This document shows positions 8,857-16,923 of a stretch of DNA of 54,306 nucleotides, piece by piece; position 1 is the stretch's first letter, and every line of letters starts with the position of its first letter. The notes under the pieces are model-generated. The model was not told where the DNA came from and did no database searches. It saw only the letters and a program-made list of their open reading frames with translations. The stretch lies in contig NZ_JNJP01000021.1 in assembly GCF_000701705.1 (NCBI RefSeq), forward strand, positions 1 through 54,306, in the 5' to 3' direction. The DNA is from Bilophila wadsworthia ATCC 49260 (lineage in GTDB: Bacteria; Desulfobacterota; Desulfovibrionia; Desulfovibrionales; Desulfovibrionaceae). A program made the position numbers and the translations under genes.

Positions 8857-9073
8857 ACGTTCTCCTCAATGCTGTCGCTGGATTAAAGAGGCTTAGCTTC
8901 AAAAAAGTATAGAAATCTAGGGAAGGAAAATAGTTCTGAAAAAGCTTTTTTCCCTCGAGCCCGCCAGCGCGGAGCCCATCCTTTCTCGTCTTTCGTACGC
9001 AACGATTTTCTCCCCCGCAGCGTTTCCGGAATCGGAGCCTTTTGGCACGGAATACATTGCAAGGTAAACAGCC

Positions 9074-9667
9074 CTACTGTCGTCTTTTTCCGCCTTGAAG
9101 CCGCGGGCCGAGGAATCGGATGGTGTACGGGACGATGAGAATCTTGCCGGGGCCGTCGTCCGCAGGATCGGAAATAAGGCTCTCGCGGGAAAGCTGATGG
9201 AGGGCCCCGGGCTCAATACTGGAATCGAACAGCATGAGCGTATCGCCGACCACATCGTTGCAGCAGGTCCAATGCCGTATCACCGCTTCTGTAGGGTATA
9301 GGATCCGGACGAACTGGAGCAGTACGGCGTTGCGTTCGCCGCGCCGCAGCCAGTCGGCGATGGCGTCCCAGAGGACGGCGGGGGAAGGAGCGCTCGGGCC
9401 GGGAAAATGGGTCGGAAAGGGGCGGGCCGTCAGCAGCGAACCCTGTTTCTCCAGGCGCGACAACATGGCGTCCACCCAGTCCACATAGTCTGTCCGCTGC
9501 TCGAGAAGGGCACAGAACGATTCCTCATCGCGGGCGGCGTCGAGCAAGGCTTCGTGCAGGATAGCGCGGCAGGTGAGCAGCCGCGTGGCATTGATGTGCC
9601 GCATGGCGTTGATCACCGCATAGGCGGCGCAAAAAACATCGAGTTGTCCCTGATAGGCCGGATTCAT
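9074..9667 (-). CDS. Hypothetical protein with a papain-like Cys-His pattern
   Basis: A 197-residue protein without a firm family. The N-terminus reads YQGQLDVFCAAYAVINAM, in which a Gln, a Cys at the start of a helix and an Asn-Ala pattern resemble the active-site entry of papain-fold (C39-like) cysteine peptidases. About 115 residues later IRHWTCCNDV followed by MLFDSS would supply the His and a polar residue. No signal peptide is seen with the start at 9667, which has GAGGA before it. If correct, it would be a small cytosolic cysteine peptidase or amidase; function is inferred from pattern only. Confidence 0.55.
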   Translation of the reverse strand: MNPAYQGQLDVFCAAYAVINAMRHINATRLLTCRAILHEALLDAARDEESFCALLEQRTDYVDWVDAMLSRLEKQGSLLTARPFPTHFPGPSAPSPAVLWDAIADWLRRGERNAVLLQFVRILYPTEAVIRHWTCCNDVVGDTLMLFDSSIEPGALHQLSRESLISDPADDGPGKILIVPYTIRFLGPRLQGGKRRQ

Positions 9668-9851
9668 GGCAAATTCCTCACGGGAGGGAAGTGTGCCGGG
9701 AGCGGCGAGGGAGGTCAACTGGATTTTGGGCCATAAAGGGCCGTATTGGACGATCCTCCGGGATGACGGCGGGTTCCGGCAGAGAAATCATGCCGCAGGT
9801 ACTGGACAACGGGAAGGCGTCATGGTAAAAGACAACTGTATGTATATATCT

Positions 9852-9899
9852 GGATACCTTGATATGAATATGTGAGGATTCCGTATCCGGCATATCAAG
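9852..9899 (+). promoter_or_regulatory. Structured metK leader / possible operator
   Basis: Two interleaved complementary pairs lie 60-110 nt before metK: GGATAC (9852-9857) with GTATCC (9883-9888), and CTTGATATG (9858-9866) with CATATCAAG (9891-9899). The order a-b-a'-b' allows an H-type pseudoknot, or two alternative hairpins, in the transcript. As DNA, the 9-bp inverted half-sites could instead bind a dimeric repressor: metK belongs to an S-adenosylhomocysteine-responsive (SahR) regulon in related sulfate reducers, as I recall. It does not match a SAM riboswitch that I know. Confidence 0.45.
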
Positions 9900-9959
9900 A
9901 TGGAATAAGGTCAATTTACAGGCGATGTCCGTTTCGTCGCCCGATTAAGGAGCTATACC

Positions 9960-11135
9960 ATGCAGCCCGAAAAAGGCAGATATTTCTTTACGTCCGAGTC
10001 CGTGACCGAAGGTCATCCCGATAAGGTCGCCGACCAGATTTCCGACGCCATCCTTGATACATTGATTGAACAGGATCCCGGCTCCCGTGTGGCTTGCGAA
10101 ACCCTCGTGACGACCGGCATGGCCGTCATCGCAGGTGAAATCAGCACCAAGGGCTATGCCGATCTGCCGAAGGTCGTCCGCGAAACCATCAAGGAAATCG
10201 GCTACAACAGCTCCGAAATGGGCTTTGACTGGCAGACGTGCGCCGTTATTTCCTCCATCGACCATCAGTCCGGCGACATTGCGCAGGGCGTGGACCGTGA
10301 GGACCCGGAAAACCAGGGTGCCGGCGATCAGGGCATGATGTTCGGGTTCGCGTGCAACGAGACTCCGACTCTCATGCCCGCTCCCATCTACTGGGCGCAC
10401 CAGCTTTCGCAGCAGCTCACCAAGGCCCGCAAGGACGGTCTGGTGGACTTCTTCCGTCCCGACGGCAAAACGCAGGTTTCTTTTGAATACGTCGACGGCA
10501 AACCGATCCGCATCAACAACGTGGTCGTGTCCACGCAGCACGCCGCGTCCGCTTCCCAGGCCGATATCATCGAAGCCGTGAAGCGCACGGTCATCCGTCC
10601 CGTGCTGGAACCCACCGGCCTGTTCGACGAGAAGGATTGCGAGATCTTTATCAACACCACGGGCCGTTTCGTTGTCGGCGGCCCCATGGGTGACTGCGGC
10701 CTGACCGGGCGCAAGATCATTCAGGATACCTACGGCGGTTCCGGGCATCACGGCGGCGGCGCCTTCTCCGGGAAGGACCCCTCCAAGGTCGACCGTTCCG
10801 CCGCCTATATGGGCCGCTATGTGGCCAAGAACGTGGTCGCCGCCGGTTTGGCCCCGCGTTGCGAAGTGCAGATCGCGTATTGCATCGGCGTGGCCGAGCC
10901 CGTGTCCGTGCTGGTGTCCTCCCTCGGCACGAGCGATATCCCGGACGAAGTGCTCACCAAGGCCGTGCGTGAAGTGTTCGACCTGCGCCCCTACCACATT
11001 ACGAAGCGCCTCGATCTGCTCCGCCCCATCTACAAGAAGACCTCCTGCTACGGCCACTTCGGCCGCGAACTCCCCGAATTCACGTGGGAACATACCGACG
11101 CAGCCGCCGATCTCCGTACCGCCGCGAAGGTTTGA
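9960..11135 (+). CDS. metK: S-adenosylmethionine synthetase
   Basis: Makes S-adenosylmethionine from methionine and ATP in the cytosol. The 391-residue product shows the family landmarks in order: TSESVTEGHPDKVADQISDA near the N-terminus, GAGDQGMMFGFA in the middle, and the phosphate-binding GGGAFSGKDPSKVDRSA. Full length. AAGGAG sits seven bases before the ATG. It stands alone between a structured leader and two consecutive hairpins, so it is probably monocistronic with regulation at the leader. Confidence 0.98.
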   Translation: MQPEKGRYFFTSESVTEGHPDKVADQISDAILDTLIEQDPGSRVACETLVTTGMAVIAGEISTKGYADLPKVVRETIKEIGYNSSEMGFDWQTCAVISSIDHQSGDIAQGVDREDPENQGAGDQGMMFGFACNETPTLMPAPIYWAHQLSQQLTKARKDGLVDFFRPDGKTQVSFEYVDGKPIRINNVVVSTQHAASASQADIIEAVKRTVIRPVLEPTGLFDEKDCEIFINTTGRFVVGGPMGDCGLTGRKIIQDTYGGSGHHGGGAFSGKDPSKVDRSAAYMGRYVAKNVVAAGLAPRCEVQIAYCIGVAEPVSVLVSSLGTSDIPDEVLTKAVREVFDLRPYHITKRLDLLRPIYKKTSCYGHFGRELPEFTWEHTDAAADLRTAAKV

Positions 11136-11162
11136 GCGCGGTCCGTACAGTCATACTCTCTG

Positions 11163-11245
11163 AAAGGTCTTTTTTGAGCGTCAAGCTCAGCGTTTGAGAC
11201 CTTTATGGGAACAGGAAAGACGCCTCTACGGGGGCGTCTTTTTTG
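11163..11245 (+). terminator. Tandem terminators after metK
   Basis: First an extended hairpin with arms AAAGGTCT (11163-) and AGACCTTT (to 11203) enclosing an inner GAGC/GCTC stem. Then a classic rho-independent hairpin AAAGACGCC-TCTAC-GGGGCGTCTTTTTT at 11216-11245. Confidence 0.85.
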
Positions 11246-11554
11246 CTGGCAAATCGTTCGCGTTAGAGATAATCCCGAGAGAGATTCTATGTATGCGGAG
11301 GGGCGGTATGGGTGCTGCCGCGGAGCTTGCCCGGCTTTCGTTCGGAGGAGGCAAACCGGAAAAAGCCCCTTTCTCGGCAAGCTATCAACCTTGGGTCCGG
11401 TACGCTCCCAATGGAAGCGGGTACGACTCGTTGGATAAATAGCGTATTCCACGCTTGACATCGGCTTTGTTTCCTTGAACTGTAGCCAATACGCGCTGCG
11501 GCGCGACATTCCCGTTTTTTCGACGGGGCCAAAACATACTACGAGAGTCAGGCC
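11246..11554. other. Intergenic region without a recognised gene
   Basis: Just over 300 nt between the metK terminators and the PHP gene. Small open frames here lack ribosome sites and coding character. A TTGACA hexamer (11454-11459) could be a -35 element for the next gene but no good -10 is spaced correctly. No convincing RNA structure was found. Confidence 0.5.
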
Positions 11555-12373
11555 ATGATAGTTGCAGACGTTCATAATCATACCAACGCGTCCCACGGCA
11601 AGGCGTCCGTTGGCGAGATGTATGCCGCCGCCAAGGATCGCGGCCTTGCCGTATACGGTTTTTCCGAGCATTCCCCCCGCCCCGAGGCCTATTCCTATCC
11701 TGTGGAATACCGGGAACACCTGCGCCAGAATTTCGTGCGTTACGCCAGCGAAGTCATGCAGCTCCGCGCCTTGTCGGGCTCGCCCAAGGTGCTGCTCGGC
11801 ATGGAGCTGGATTGGTTCCCCTCCGAGCGGCCCTTCATGGAGGCCGCCGTCGCGGCGTATCCGTTCGACTACATCATCGGAGGCATCCATTTCCTTGGTT
11901 CGTGGGGGTTCGACTTCACCCAGGACGACTGGAAGATCAGCCCGCAGCAGTGCTACACGCGTTATGAAAACTATTTCCGTACGTTGGCGGACATGGCCCG
12001 CAGCGGGCTGGTGGACATAGCCGCGCATCCCGACATCATCAAGCTGTATTCCGTGGATGTATTCCATCAATGGCTCGCCATGCCGGAGAGCCTTGCCCTG
12101 ATCAGCGAGGCTTTGACGGCTATCCGCGACAATGGGCTGGTAATGGAGATATCCTCCGCCGGGCTGCGCAAGCCGTGCAATGAGATTTATCCTCACCCGG
12201 CGATCATGAAGCTGGCTTCGGATCTGGGTGTGAAGATCAGCTTTGGGTCCGATGCGCATTGTCCGAACACGCCCGCCTACGCATTCGATCAGCTGGAAGC
12301 CTATGCCCGTTCCTACGGCTACACGTCCAGCGTCATTTTTGAGAACAGGAAGCCCCGCGAGATCGGTTTTTAG
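11555..12373 (+). CDS. PHP-domain phosphatase (histidinol-phosphatase type)
   Basis: A 272-residue PHP-family hydrolase. Metal ligands of the fold are visible: DVHNHT at residues 5-10, the FSEHSPRP motif, a Glu in GMELDW, GGIHFLGSWGFD, a late AAHPD motif and the closing FGSDAHCP. The family includes the histidinol-phosphatase HisK (dephosphorylation of L-histidinol phosphate) and related phosphoesterases. The length and the IHFLGSW block favour histidinol phosphatase, but no his gene is nearby, so substrate is not certain. The ribosome site is weak (GAGAG). The stop runs straight into a dispersed palindrome that may act as terminator. Confidence 0.85.
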   Translation: MIVADVHNHTNASHGKASVGEMYAAAKDRGLAVYGFSEHSPRPEAYSYPVEYREHLRQNFVRYASEVMQLRALSGSPKVLLGMELDWFPSERPFMEAAVAAYPFDYIIGGIHFLGSWGFDFTQDDWKISPQQCYTRYENYFRTLADMARSGLVDIAAHPDIIKLYSVDVFHQWLAMPESLALISEALTAIRDNGLVMEISSAGLRKPCNEIYPHPAIMKLASDLGVKISFGSDAHCPNTPAYAFDQLEAYARSYGYTSSVIFENRKPREIGF

Positions 12374-12460
12374 AAGATTGGGAGGGGAGAGGGCCCCTTT
12401 CTGGAGAAAGGGGCCCTCTCCCCTCCCAACCCCTCCCCTCTCCCTCCAAAGACTTTCGAC
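12373..12460. repeat. Dispersed purine-rich palindrome, copy 2
   Basis: Arms at 12378-12402 and 12405-12429 form a perfect 25-bp stem with a GG loop and the core CTTTCT-GG-AGAAAG. It is followed by a pyrimidine-rich stretch and CAAAGACTTTCGAC (about 12447-12460). Relative to the copy at 44.9 kb the element is inverted: the reverse complement starts GTCGAAAGTCTTTG. It directly abuts the PHP gene stop. Confidence 0.85.
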
Positions 12461-12668
12461 TGGTGGGGAGGCCGCGCGGAGGGAGTCCTGTTTGGCGGAA
12501 AGGCGAAAAGGATGCAGGATATCCGTCATACTCTCTCAGTAGGACGATTGCCTTGCCGCGCTGGAAAGGTAAAAAGGCGGCGGGAAGGCCGTTGCTTTTT
12601 CGTGTGCCGTTTTCATGAAAGGGAATCGCAGGATTCTCTTTTTTCTTTGCAGACCTTTGGAGCGTATT

Positions 12669-14153
12669 GTGGAACCTTCGCGTCGCCCTCTCATTGAAAT
12701 TGAGCATGTGTTTGTGACCTATCCGGGTACGGAACGGCATATCCTGAATGATTTTAACCTCACACTCTACGAGGGGGAACATGCCGTCATCCGCGGCGGC
12801 AACGGCGCGGGCAAGTCCACGTTGCTGCGGCTGTTGCGCGGCGAGCAGTGGCCGGATCAGATCGATCACCGGCGCGCGGGGCGGGTGCTCTGGCATGGGC
12901 CGGAAGGGGCGGATCCGTCGCCGCTCACGGGTCGTAAGGTGACTTCGTTGGTATCGGCCATGCAGCAGGAGCGGGTTGTCCATCAGGAGTGGCGGGTGGA
13001 CGGCGAGCGTCTGGTCCTCGGCGGCTTTTCCGACGCGATCTACATTGCGCAGCAGCCCACGTCCGAAATGTGCGAGACGGCGTATCAGCTCGTGCGTCTC
13101 CTTGGCGGCGTGCATCTTTTGAAGAAGCCCGTAACCGCCATGTCCCAAGGGCAGCTCCGGCTGATGCTGGTGGCGCGCTCCCTTGTCCGCGAGCCGGAAG
13201 TGCTGCTGTTGGATGAAGTGACCGACGGTTTGGACGCACGGGCACGCAATACCCTTCTGGACGCGCTGGAACGCGCCTCCGAGCTGTCTACGCTGGTTAT
13301 GACCACTCATCGCCCCGAAACGCTTCCCAGCTGGATTGGCCGCCAGATCGTGCTGGAAAACGGGAAGGCCGTGGACGGCCCCATGCTGGAAACGGCGGTG
13401 GAACCGGAAAAGGAACCGGCTCCGGTTGCCAGTGCTCCGGAGCTAAAGGGCATCCGGGGATGTTCGGCCCGTATCGCCATCAAGGACGCTTCGGTGTTTA
13501 TCGATCGCGTGCCCGTGCTGTACAACATCAACTGGACCATCAATCCCGGTGAGAACTGGGCCGTGCTCGGCGGCAACGGCGCGGGCAAGTCCACGCTGCT
13601 GCGTCTGTTGGCGGGCGATGAGATTGTGGCCTACGGGGGCGAGATCGTGCGCGAACTGCCCCGGCAGGGCGGCGTTGTGGATCGGCTCGAAGTGCTGCGC
13701 AAAGGCGTCCGTCTGGTATCGGATCGCCAGCAGGCGACCTACACCTACGACATCACGGGCGAGGAGCTTGTCTTTTCGGGCATCGACAACTCCGTGGGCG
13801 TGTACCGTGAGCCCTCCGAGAAGGAACTGGCACAGGTAACGGATATCCTCGCGTCCCTGCATCTGGAATTTTTAGCGAAACGGACGATCCGTTCCTGTTC
13901 AACCGGGGAATTCCGCCGCTTGCTCCTTGCCCGAGCCCTTGCCGGGGAACCGGATCTCCTGCTGCTTGATGAGCCGTTCTCAGGCCTCGACGCCCCGTCG
14001 CGTAACGAGTTCTTTGCGCTGCTCAACCAGCTTGCGCGGCAGGGCGTGCAGATGATCCTCGTCACCCATCATAAGGCCGACATTTTCCCCGCCATTACCC
14101 ACATGCTCCAGCTCGAAAACGGGCGTATCTCCGCGATTTGGGAGCAAGGGTAG
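12669..14153 (+). CDS. Tandem-ATPase ABC protein, ModF/PhrA-like
   Basis: A 494-residue protein made of two ABC ATPase domains and no membrane segment. Domain 1 (residues about 8-225) has Walker A GGNGAGKST, a degenerate signature AMSQGQLRLML and Walker B LLLDEVTDGLD. Domain 2 (about 260-490) has a second GGNGAGKST, signature CSTGEFRRLLLARAL and LLLDEPFSGLD. This resembles ModF/PhrA proteins, linked to molybdate loci but of unclear function. I place the start at GTG 12669, which has GGAG six bases before it; the ATG at 12615 has no ribosome site. No permease or binding protein is adjacent. Confidence 0.85.
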   Translation: MEPSRRPLIEIEHVFVTYPGTERHILNDFNLTLYEGEHAVIRGGNGAGKSTLLRLLRGEQWPDQIDHRRAGRVLWHGPEGADPSPLTGRKVTSLVSAMQQERVVHQEWRVDGERLVLGGFSDAIYIAQQPTSEMCETAYQLVRLLGGVHLLKKPVTAMSQGQLRLMLVARSLVREPEVLLLDEVTDGLDARARNTLLDALERASELSTLVMTTHRPETLPSWIGRQIVLENGKAVDGPMLETAVEPEKEPAPVASAPELKGIRGCSARIAIKDASVFIDRVPVLYNINWTINPGENWAVLGGNGAGKSTLLRLLAGDEIVAYGGEIVRELPRQGGVVDRLEVLRKGVRLVSDRQQATYTYDITGEELVFSGIDNSVGVYREPSEKELAQVTDILASLHLEFLAKRTIRSCSTGEFRRLLLARALAGEPDLLLLDEPFSGLDAPSRNEFFALLNQLARQGVQMILVTHHKADIFPAITHMLQLENGRISAIWEQG

Positions 14154-14201
14154 AGGGGCGTTTGGAGGAGAAAACTCATTTCAGAAAGGTTCCCCCGCGT
14201 A

Positions 14202-14282
14202 GAAGGCCGAACACAATCGGCCTTCCTGCCCAACGAAAAGGTCCCCATACGGCAAAGCCGTATGGGGACCTTTTCGTTGGGC
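14202..14282. terminator. Two consecutive hairpins between convergent operons
   Basis: GAAGGCCGA/TCGGCCTTC (14202-14226) is followed by a perfect 26-bp inverted repeat with an AAA loop (14228-14253 and 14257-14282). The second hairpin is symmetric with internal AAAA/TTTT and can serve both the ABC ATPase gene and the oppositely oriented ech operon. Confidence 0.8.
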
Positions 14283-14290
14283 TCTGAGGG

Positions 14291-14353
14291 GGCCGGGGGA
14301 AATCATTTCCCCCGGACAGGGTCAAGGGGCGGTAGCCCCTTGCCGCCGGAGGC
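14291..14353. repeat. Double GC-rich hairpin repeat, copy 1
   Basis: Two adjacent stems, CCGGGGGAAA/TTTCCCCCGG and CAAGGGGC/GCCCCTTG, flanked by CCGCCGGAGGC. The reverse complement matches the sequence at 27910-27975 closely, with the same order of stems. It ends just before the echF stop and may be part of the ech terminator. Confidence 0.75.
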
Positions 14354-14355
14354 CC

Positions 14356-14868
14356 TTATTTCTTCTTTTTGCCGCCGGGGGTCGCGGGCGGGGTCGCCTT
14401 GGGGGTGGGCTTGGGCTCCTCGATGGGGGCTTCGGCCGGGGTTTCCACGGCGGCTACGACCTTGGGCGGGGGCGTTTCGGAATGCACTTCGCTTGGGGCG
14501 ACCTTGGGCACGGAGGCCAGACGCGGCTTCGCCACGCGGGCGGTACCCTTGTGGTACACGACGAACTTGGTGGGGACCGGCGAGCGGTGGGTCGAGAGCA
14601 TGAAGAGGCTCTTGGTCGGGCAGACTTCCACGCAGATGCCGCAATAGACGCAGGAGAAGGGATCATATCCCCAGAAAGCTTCCTTCGGGTCCGTGGAAAT
14701 GCACTGCGCCGGGCACTTGGTCGAGCACATGCGGCAGAAGATGCAGGATTCCACGTTGTTGATGAGACGGCCCCGGTAGTTGGAGAAGGGGTCGCGTTTC
14801 ACCATCGGGTACTTCCGCGTCGCGGGGCGCTTGAGGAAGTTGCGGAGTATGGTGTTGATCATGAGCAT
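14356..14868 (-). CDS. echF: Ech hydrogenase subunit F, 2x[4Fe-4S] ferredoxin
   Basis: A 170-residue polyferredoxin subunit that passes electrons between soluble ferredoxin and the hydrogenase small subunit. Two CxxCxxCxxxC clusters are visible: CIFCRMCSTKC (residues about 42-52) and CVYCGICVEVC (about 73-83). The protein has an unusual 60-residue tail rich in Pro, Ala and Lys ending GGKKKK, not expected in a minimal EchF. It is the last gene of the ech operon, 12 nt after echE, with GGAGG eight bases before its ATG. Confidence 0.92.
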   Translation of the reverse strand: MLMINTILRNFLKRPATRKYPMVKRDPFSNYRGRLINNVESCIFCRMCSTKCPAQCISTDPKEAFWGYDPFSCVYCGICVEVCPTKSLFMLSTHRSPVPTKFVVYHKGTARVAKPRLASVPKVAPSEVHSETPPPKVVAAVETPAEAPIEEPKPTPKATPPATPGGKKKK

Positions 14869-14880
14869 GACGAGTTCCTC

Positions 14881-15957
14881 CTACCGTTCGGTGCAGCTGA
14901 TGCAGGGGTCGATGGAAAGCACGACGACGGGAACGTCGGCAAGCTGGATTCCCTTCACCATATGGAGCAGGGGCGGAATGTTGGCGAATGTGGGGGTGCG
15001 GATGCGTACGCGGTCGAGATACTTGGAACCGTTGCCCTTGACATAGTACATGCACTCGCCGCGGGGCTGTTCGACGCGGGAAATGACTTCGCCGGAGGGG
15101 TTGCCCTTGACCTTCACGTTGATTTCCGTGTCGGGCAGGTGGCTGATGGCCTGGCGGACGATTTCCATGGACTGGAGCACTTCGAGGAAGCGGACCTTGG
15201 TACGGGCCCAGCAGTCGCCGTCGAGGACGGACACGGGCGTGAACCCGAGTTCCGCGAAGGCTTCGTATTCCGTCTGGCGCACGTCCTGAGCCACGCCGCT
15301 GCCGCGCAGGGTCGGCCCGGCGGCGCCGAGCTGGATGGCTTCCTGAGCGGTCATCACGCCGATGCCCACCGTACGCTTTTTGACGGTGTAGTCTTCCATG
15401 GTCACCTTTTCGAGGCGGCGCATTTCGGCTTCAAGGGTATCCATTTCGTCGAGGATCCAGCGCTGGTGCTCACGGGAGAGATCCTTGCGCACGCCGCCGA
15501 CGATGTTGGTGGAGATGATGACGCGGTTGCCCGCCGTGGCTTCGTTGATGTCCATGATGCGTTCGCGGATTTTCCAGAACTGCATGAACAGGCTTTCGAA
15601 GCCGAGGGCGTCCGCGAAAAGGCCGAGCCACAGCAGATGGCTGTGCATTCTGTGGAGTTCCGACCAGATGATGCGCAGGTAGGCGGCGCGGCGCGGCACT
15701 TCGACGTCCATGAGGTGTTCGATGGCGCGGCAGAAGCACAGGGCGTGGATGCAGGAGCAGATGCCGCAGACGCGTTCCACGATGTAGATCATCTGGTTGT
15801 AGTCGCGGAGCGTGGTGAGCGTTTCAAGTCCGCGGTGGACGTAGCCGAGCTTGGGCAGGGCTTCGACCACGGTTTCGTTGTCCATGACAAGCTGGAGATG
15901 GATCGGTTCCGGCAAAACCGGATGCTGCGGTCCGAAAGGAATGATCGTACGGGACAT
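14881..15957 (-). CDS. echE: Ech hydrogenase large catalytic subunit
   Basis: The NiFe active-site subunit of a group 4 membrane hydrogenase, NuoD-like. Both cysteine pairs are intact: RVCGICSCIH (Cys64, Cys67) and the C-terminal DPCISC (Cys352, Cys355), so it should bind nickel, unlike complex I. Protein ends three residues after the last cysteine, so if a maturation peptide exists it is minimal, as known for Ech enzymes. I start at 15957 (MSRTIIPFG, GGGAG upstream), giving 358 residues; the longer open frame would overlap echD. Confidence 0.96.
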   Translation of the reverse strand: MSRTIIPFGPQHPVLPEPIHLQLVMDNETVVEALPKLGYVHRGLETLTTLRDYNQMIYIVERVCGICSCIHALCFCRAIEHLMDVEVPRRAAYLRIIWSELHRMHSHLLWLGLFADALGFESLFMQFWKIRERIMDINEATAGNRVIISTNIVGGVRKDLSREHQRWILDEMDTLEAEMRRLEKVTMEDYTVKKRTVGIGVMTAQEAIQLGAAGPTLRGSGVAQDVRQTEYEAFAELGFTPVSVLDGDCWARTKVRFLEVLQSMEIVRQAISHLPDTEINVKVKGNPSGEVISRVEQPRGECMYYVKGNGSKYLDRVRIRTPTFANIPPLLHMVKGIQLADVPVVVLSIDPCISCTER

Positions 15958-15967
15958 GACGCGCTCC

Positions 15968-16360
15968 CTACTTTTTGGTGACGGTGGAAAGGGTGCAGGA
16001 AGGGCCACGGAGAAGCGGCGGCGGCGTGTCCTTTTCCAGATAGAGGCTGCCCTGGAAATCGAGGATCAGCCCGTCCCACGTGATGCCGTACTGGTCGCGG
16101 CTTTCGTTTTCCACGAGCAGGGCGCAGAAATAGATGTCCGAAATGCTCGGCACCGCCTGTCCCAGCGGGACGGTGAGGCGGTAATGGCGCATGTTCAGGT
16201 TTTTGTCGTAGTGGTAAATGATATCGAGATTGCCGTCGCCGAGGTTGTGCACGGACAGGGTCACGAAACGGTACCCGGCGTCGAAATTGGCCTTGGCCAC
16301 GGCGCGGACCGTTTCAAGCGTGATCGGCTCGGCTTCGAGGCGAGCAACTGATGGGGGCAT
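15968..16360 (-). CDS. echD: Ech hydrogenase subunit D (NuoC-like)
   Basis: A 130-residue soluble subunit related to the 30-kDa NuoC chain of complex I. It is recognised by position between the small and large subunits and by the FVTLSVHNLGDGNLDIIYHYDK and LTVPLGQAVPSISDIYFCA segments typical of the family. It carries no cofactor. GGAGG precedes the ATG and the stop is 10 nt from echE, so translation is tightly linked. Confidence 0.88.
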   Translation of the reverse strand: MPPSVARLEAEPITLETVRAVAKANFDAGYRFVTLSVHNLGDGNLDIIYHYDKNLNMRHYRLTVPLGQAVPSISDIYFCALLVENESRDQYGITWDGLILDFQGSLYLEKDTPPPLLRGPSCTLSTVTKK

Positions 16361-16401
16361 ATGTTCCTCCGGAGCGCGGCACGGGGCCGCGCGTCGTCGA
16401 T

Positions 16402-16893
16402 TTATTCAAAAATGGTCGTCTGGGGCATGTCCCGCAGTCCGAGTTTGCCCTTGACCACTTCAAGAGCGAGCACAACGCCGTCGATGATGGCTTCGGGCTT
16501 GGCCGCGCAGCCGGGCACGTAGACGTCCACGGGGATCACATGGTCCACGCCGCCCACGACGTTGTAGCAGTCCTGAAACACGCCGCCCGTGCAGGCGCAG
16601 GCGCCGATGGCGATGACGGCCTTGGGTTCGGGCATCTGGTCGTAAAGGTTTTTGAGGACGTCCTTGTTGCGCTGGTTCACGGTGCCGGTGACGAGCAGCA
16701 CGTCGGCGTGCTTGGGATCGCCGATGTTCACGATGCCGAAGCGTTCGACGTCGAAGACGGGCGTGAGGCAGGCCAGCACTTCAATGTCGCACCCGTTGCA
16801 GGAACCGCAGTCGTAATGGACTACCCAAGGGGACTTCAGACGTCCCTTGTTGATGTATTGATTCAGTTTTTCATGCAATGCCGAAAAATTCAT
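16402..16893 (-). CDS. echC: Ech hydrogenase small subunit (NuoB-like)
   Basis: A 163-residue iron-sulfur subunit that carries the proximal [4Fe-4S] cluster and relays electrons to or from EchE. The ligand motifs are CGSCNGCD (residues about 29-36), GACACTGG and VPGCAAKPE, as in group 4 hydrogenases and NuoB. Length and motifs are complete. Located between echB and echD in the usual gene order. Confidence 0.94.
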   Translation of the reverse strand: MNFSALHEKLNQYINKGRLKSPWVVHYDCGSCNGCDIEVLACLTPVFDVERFGIVNIGDPKHADVLLVTGTVNQRNKDVLKNLYDQMPEPKAVIAIGACACTGGVFQDCYNVVGGVDHVIPVDVYVPGCAAKPEAIIDGVVLALEVVKGKLGLRDMPQTTIFE

Positions 16894-16923
16894 GGGGTAC
16901 CCCCGATAGTCTGGGCTTCGGTT

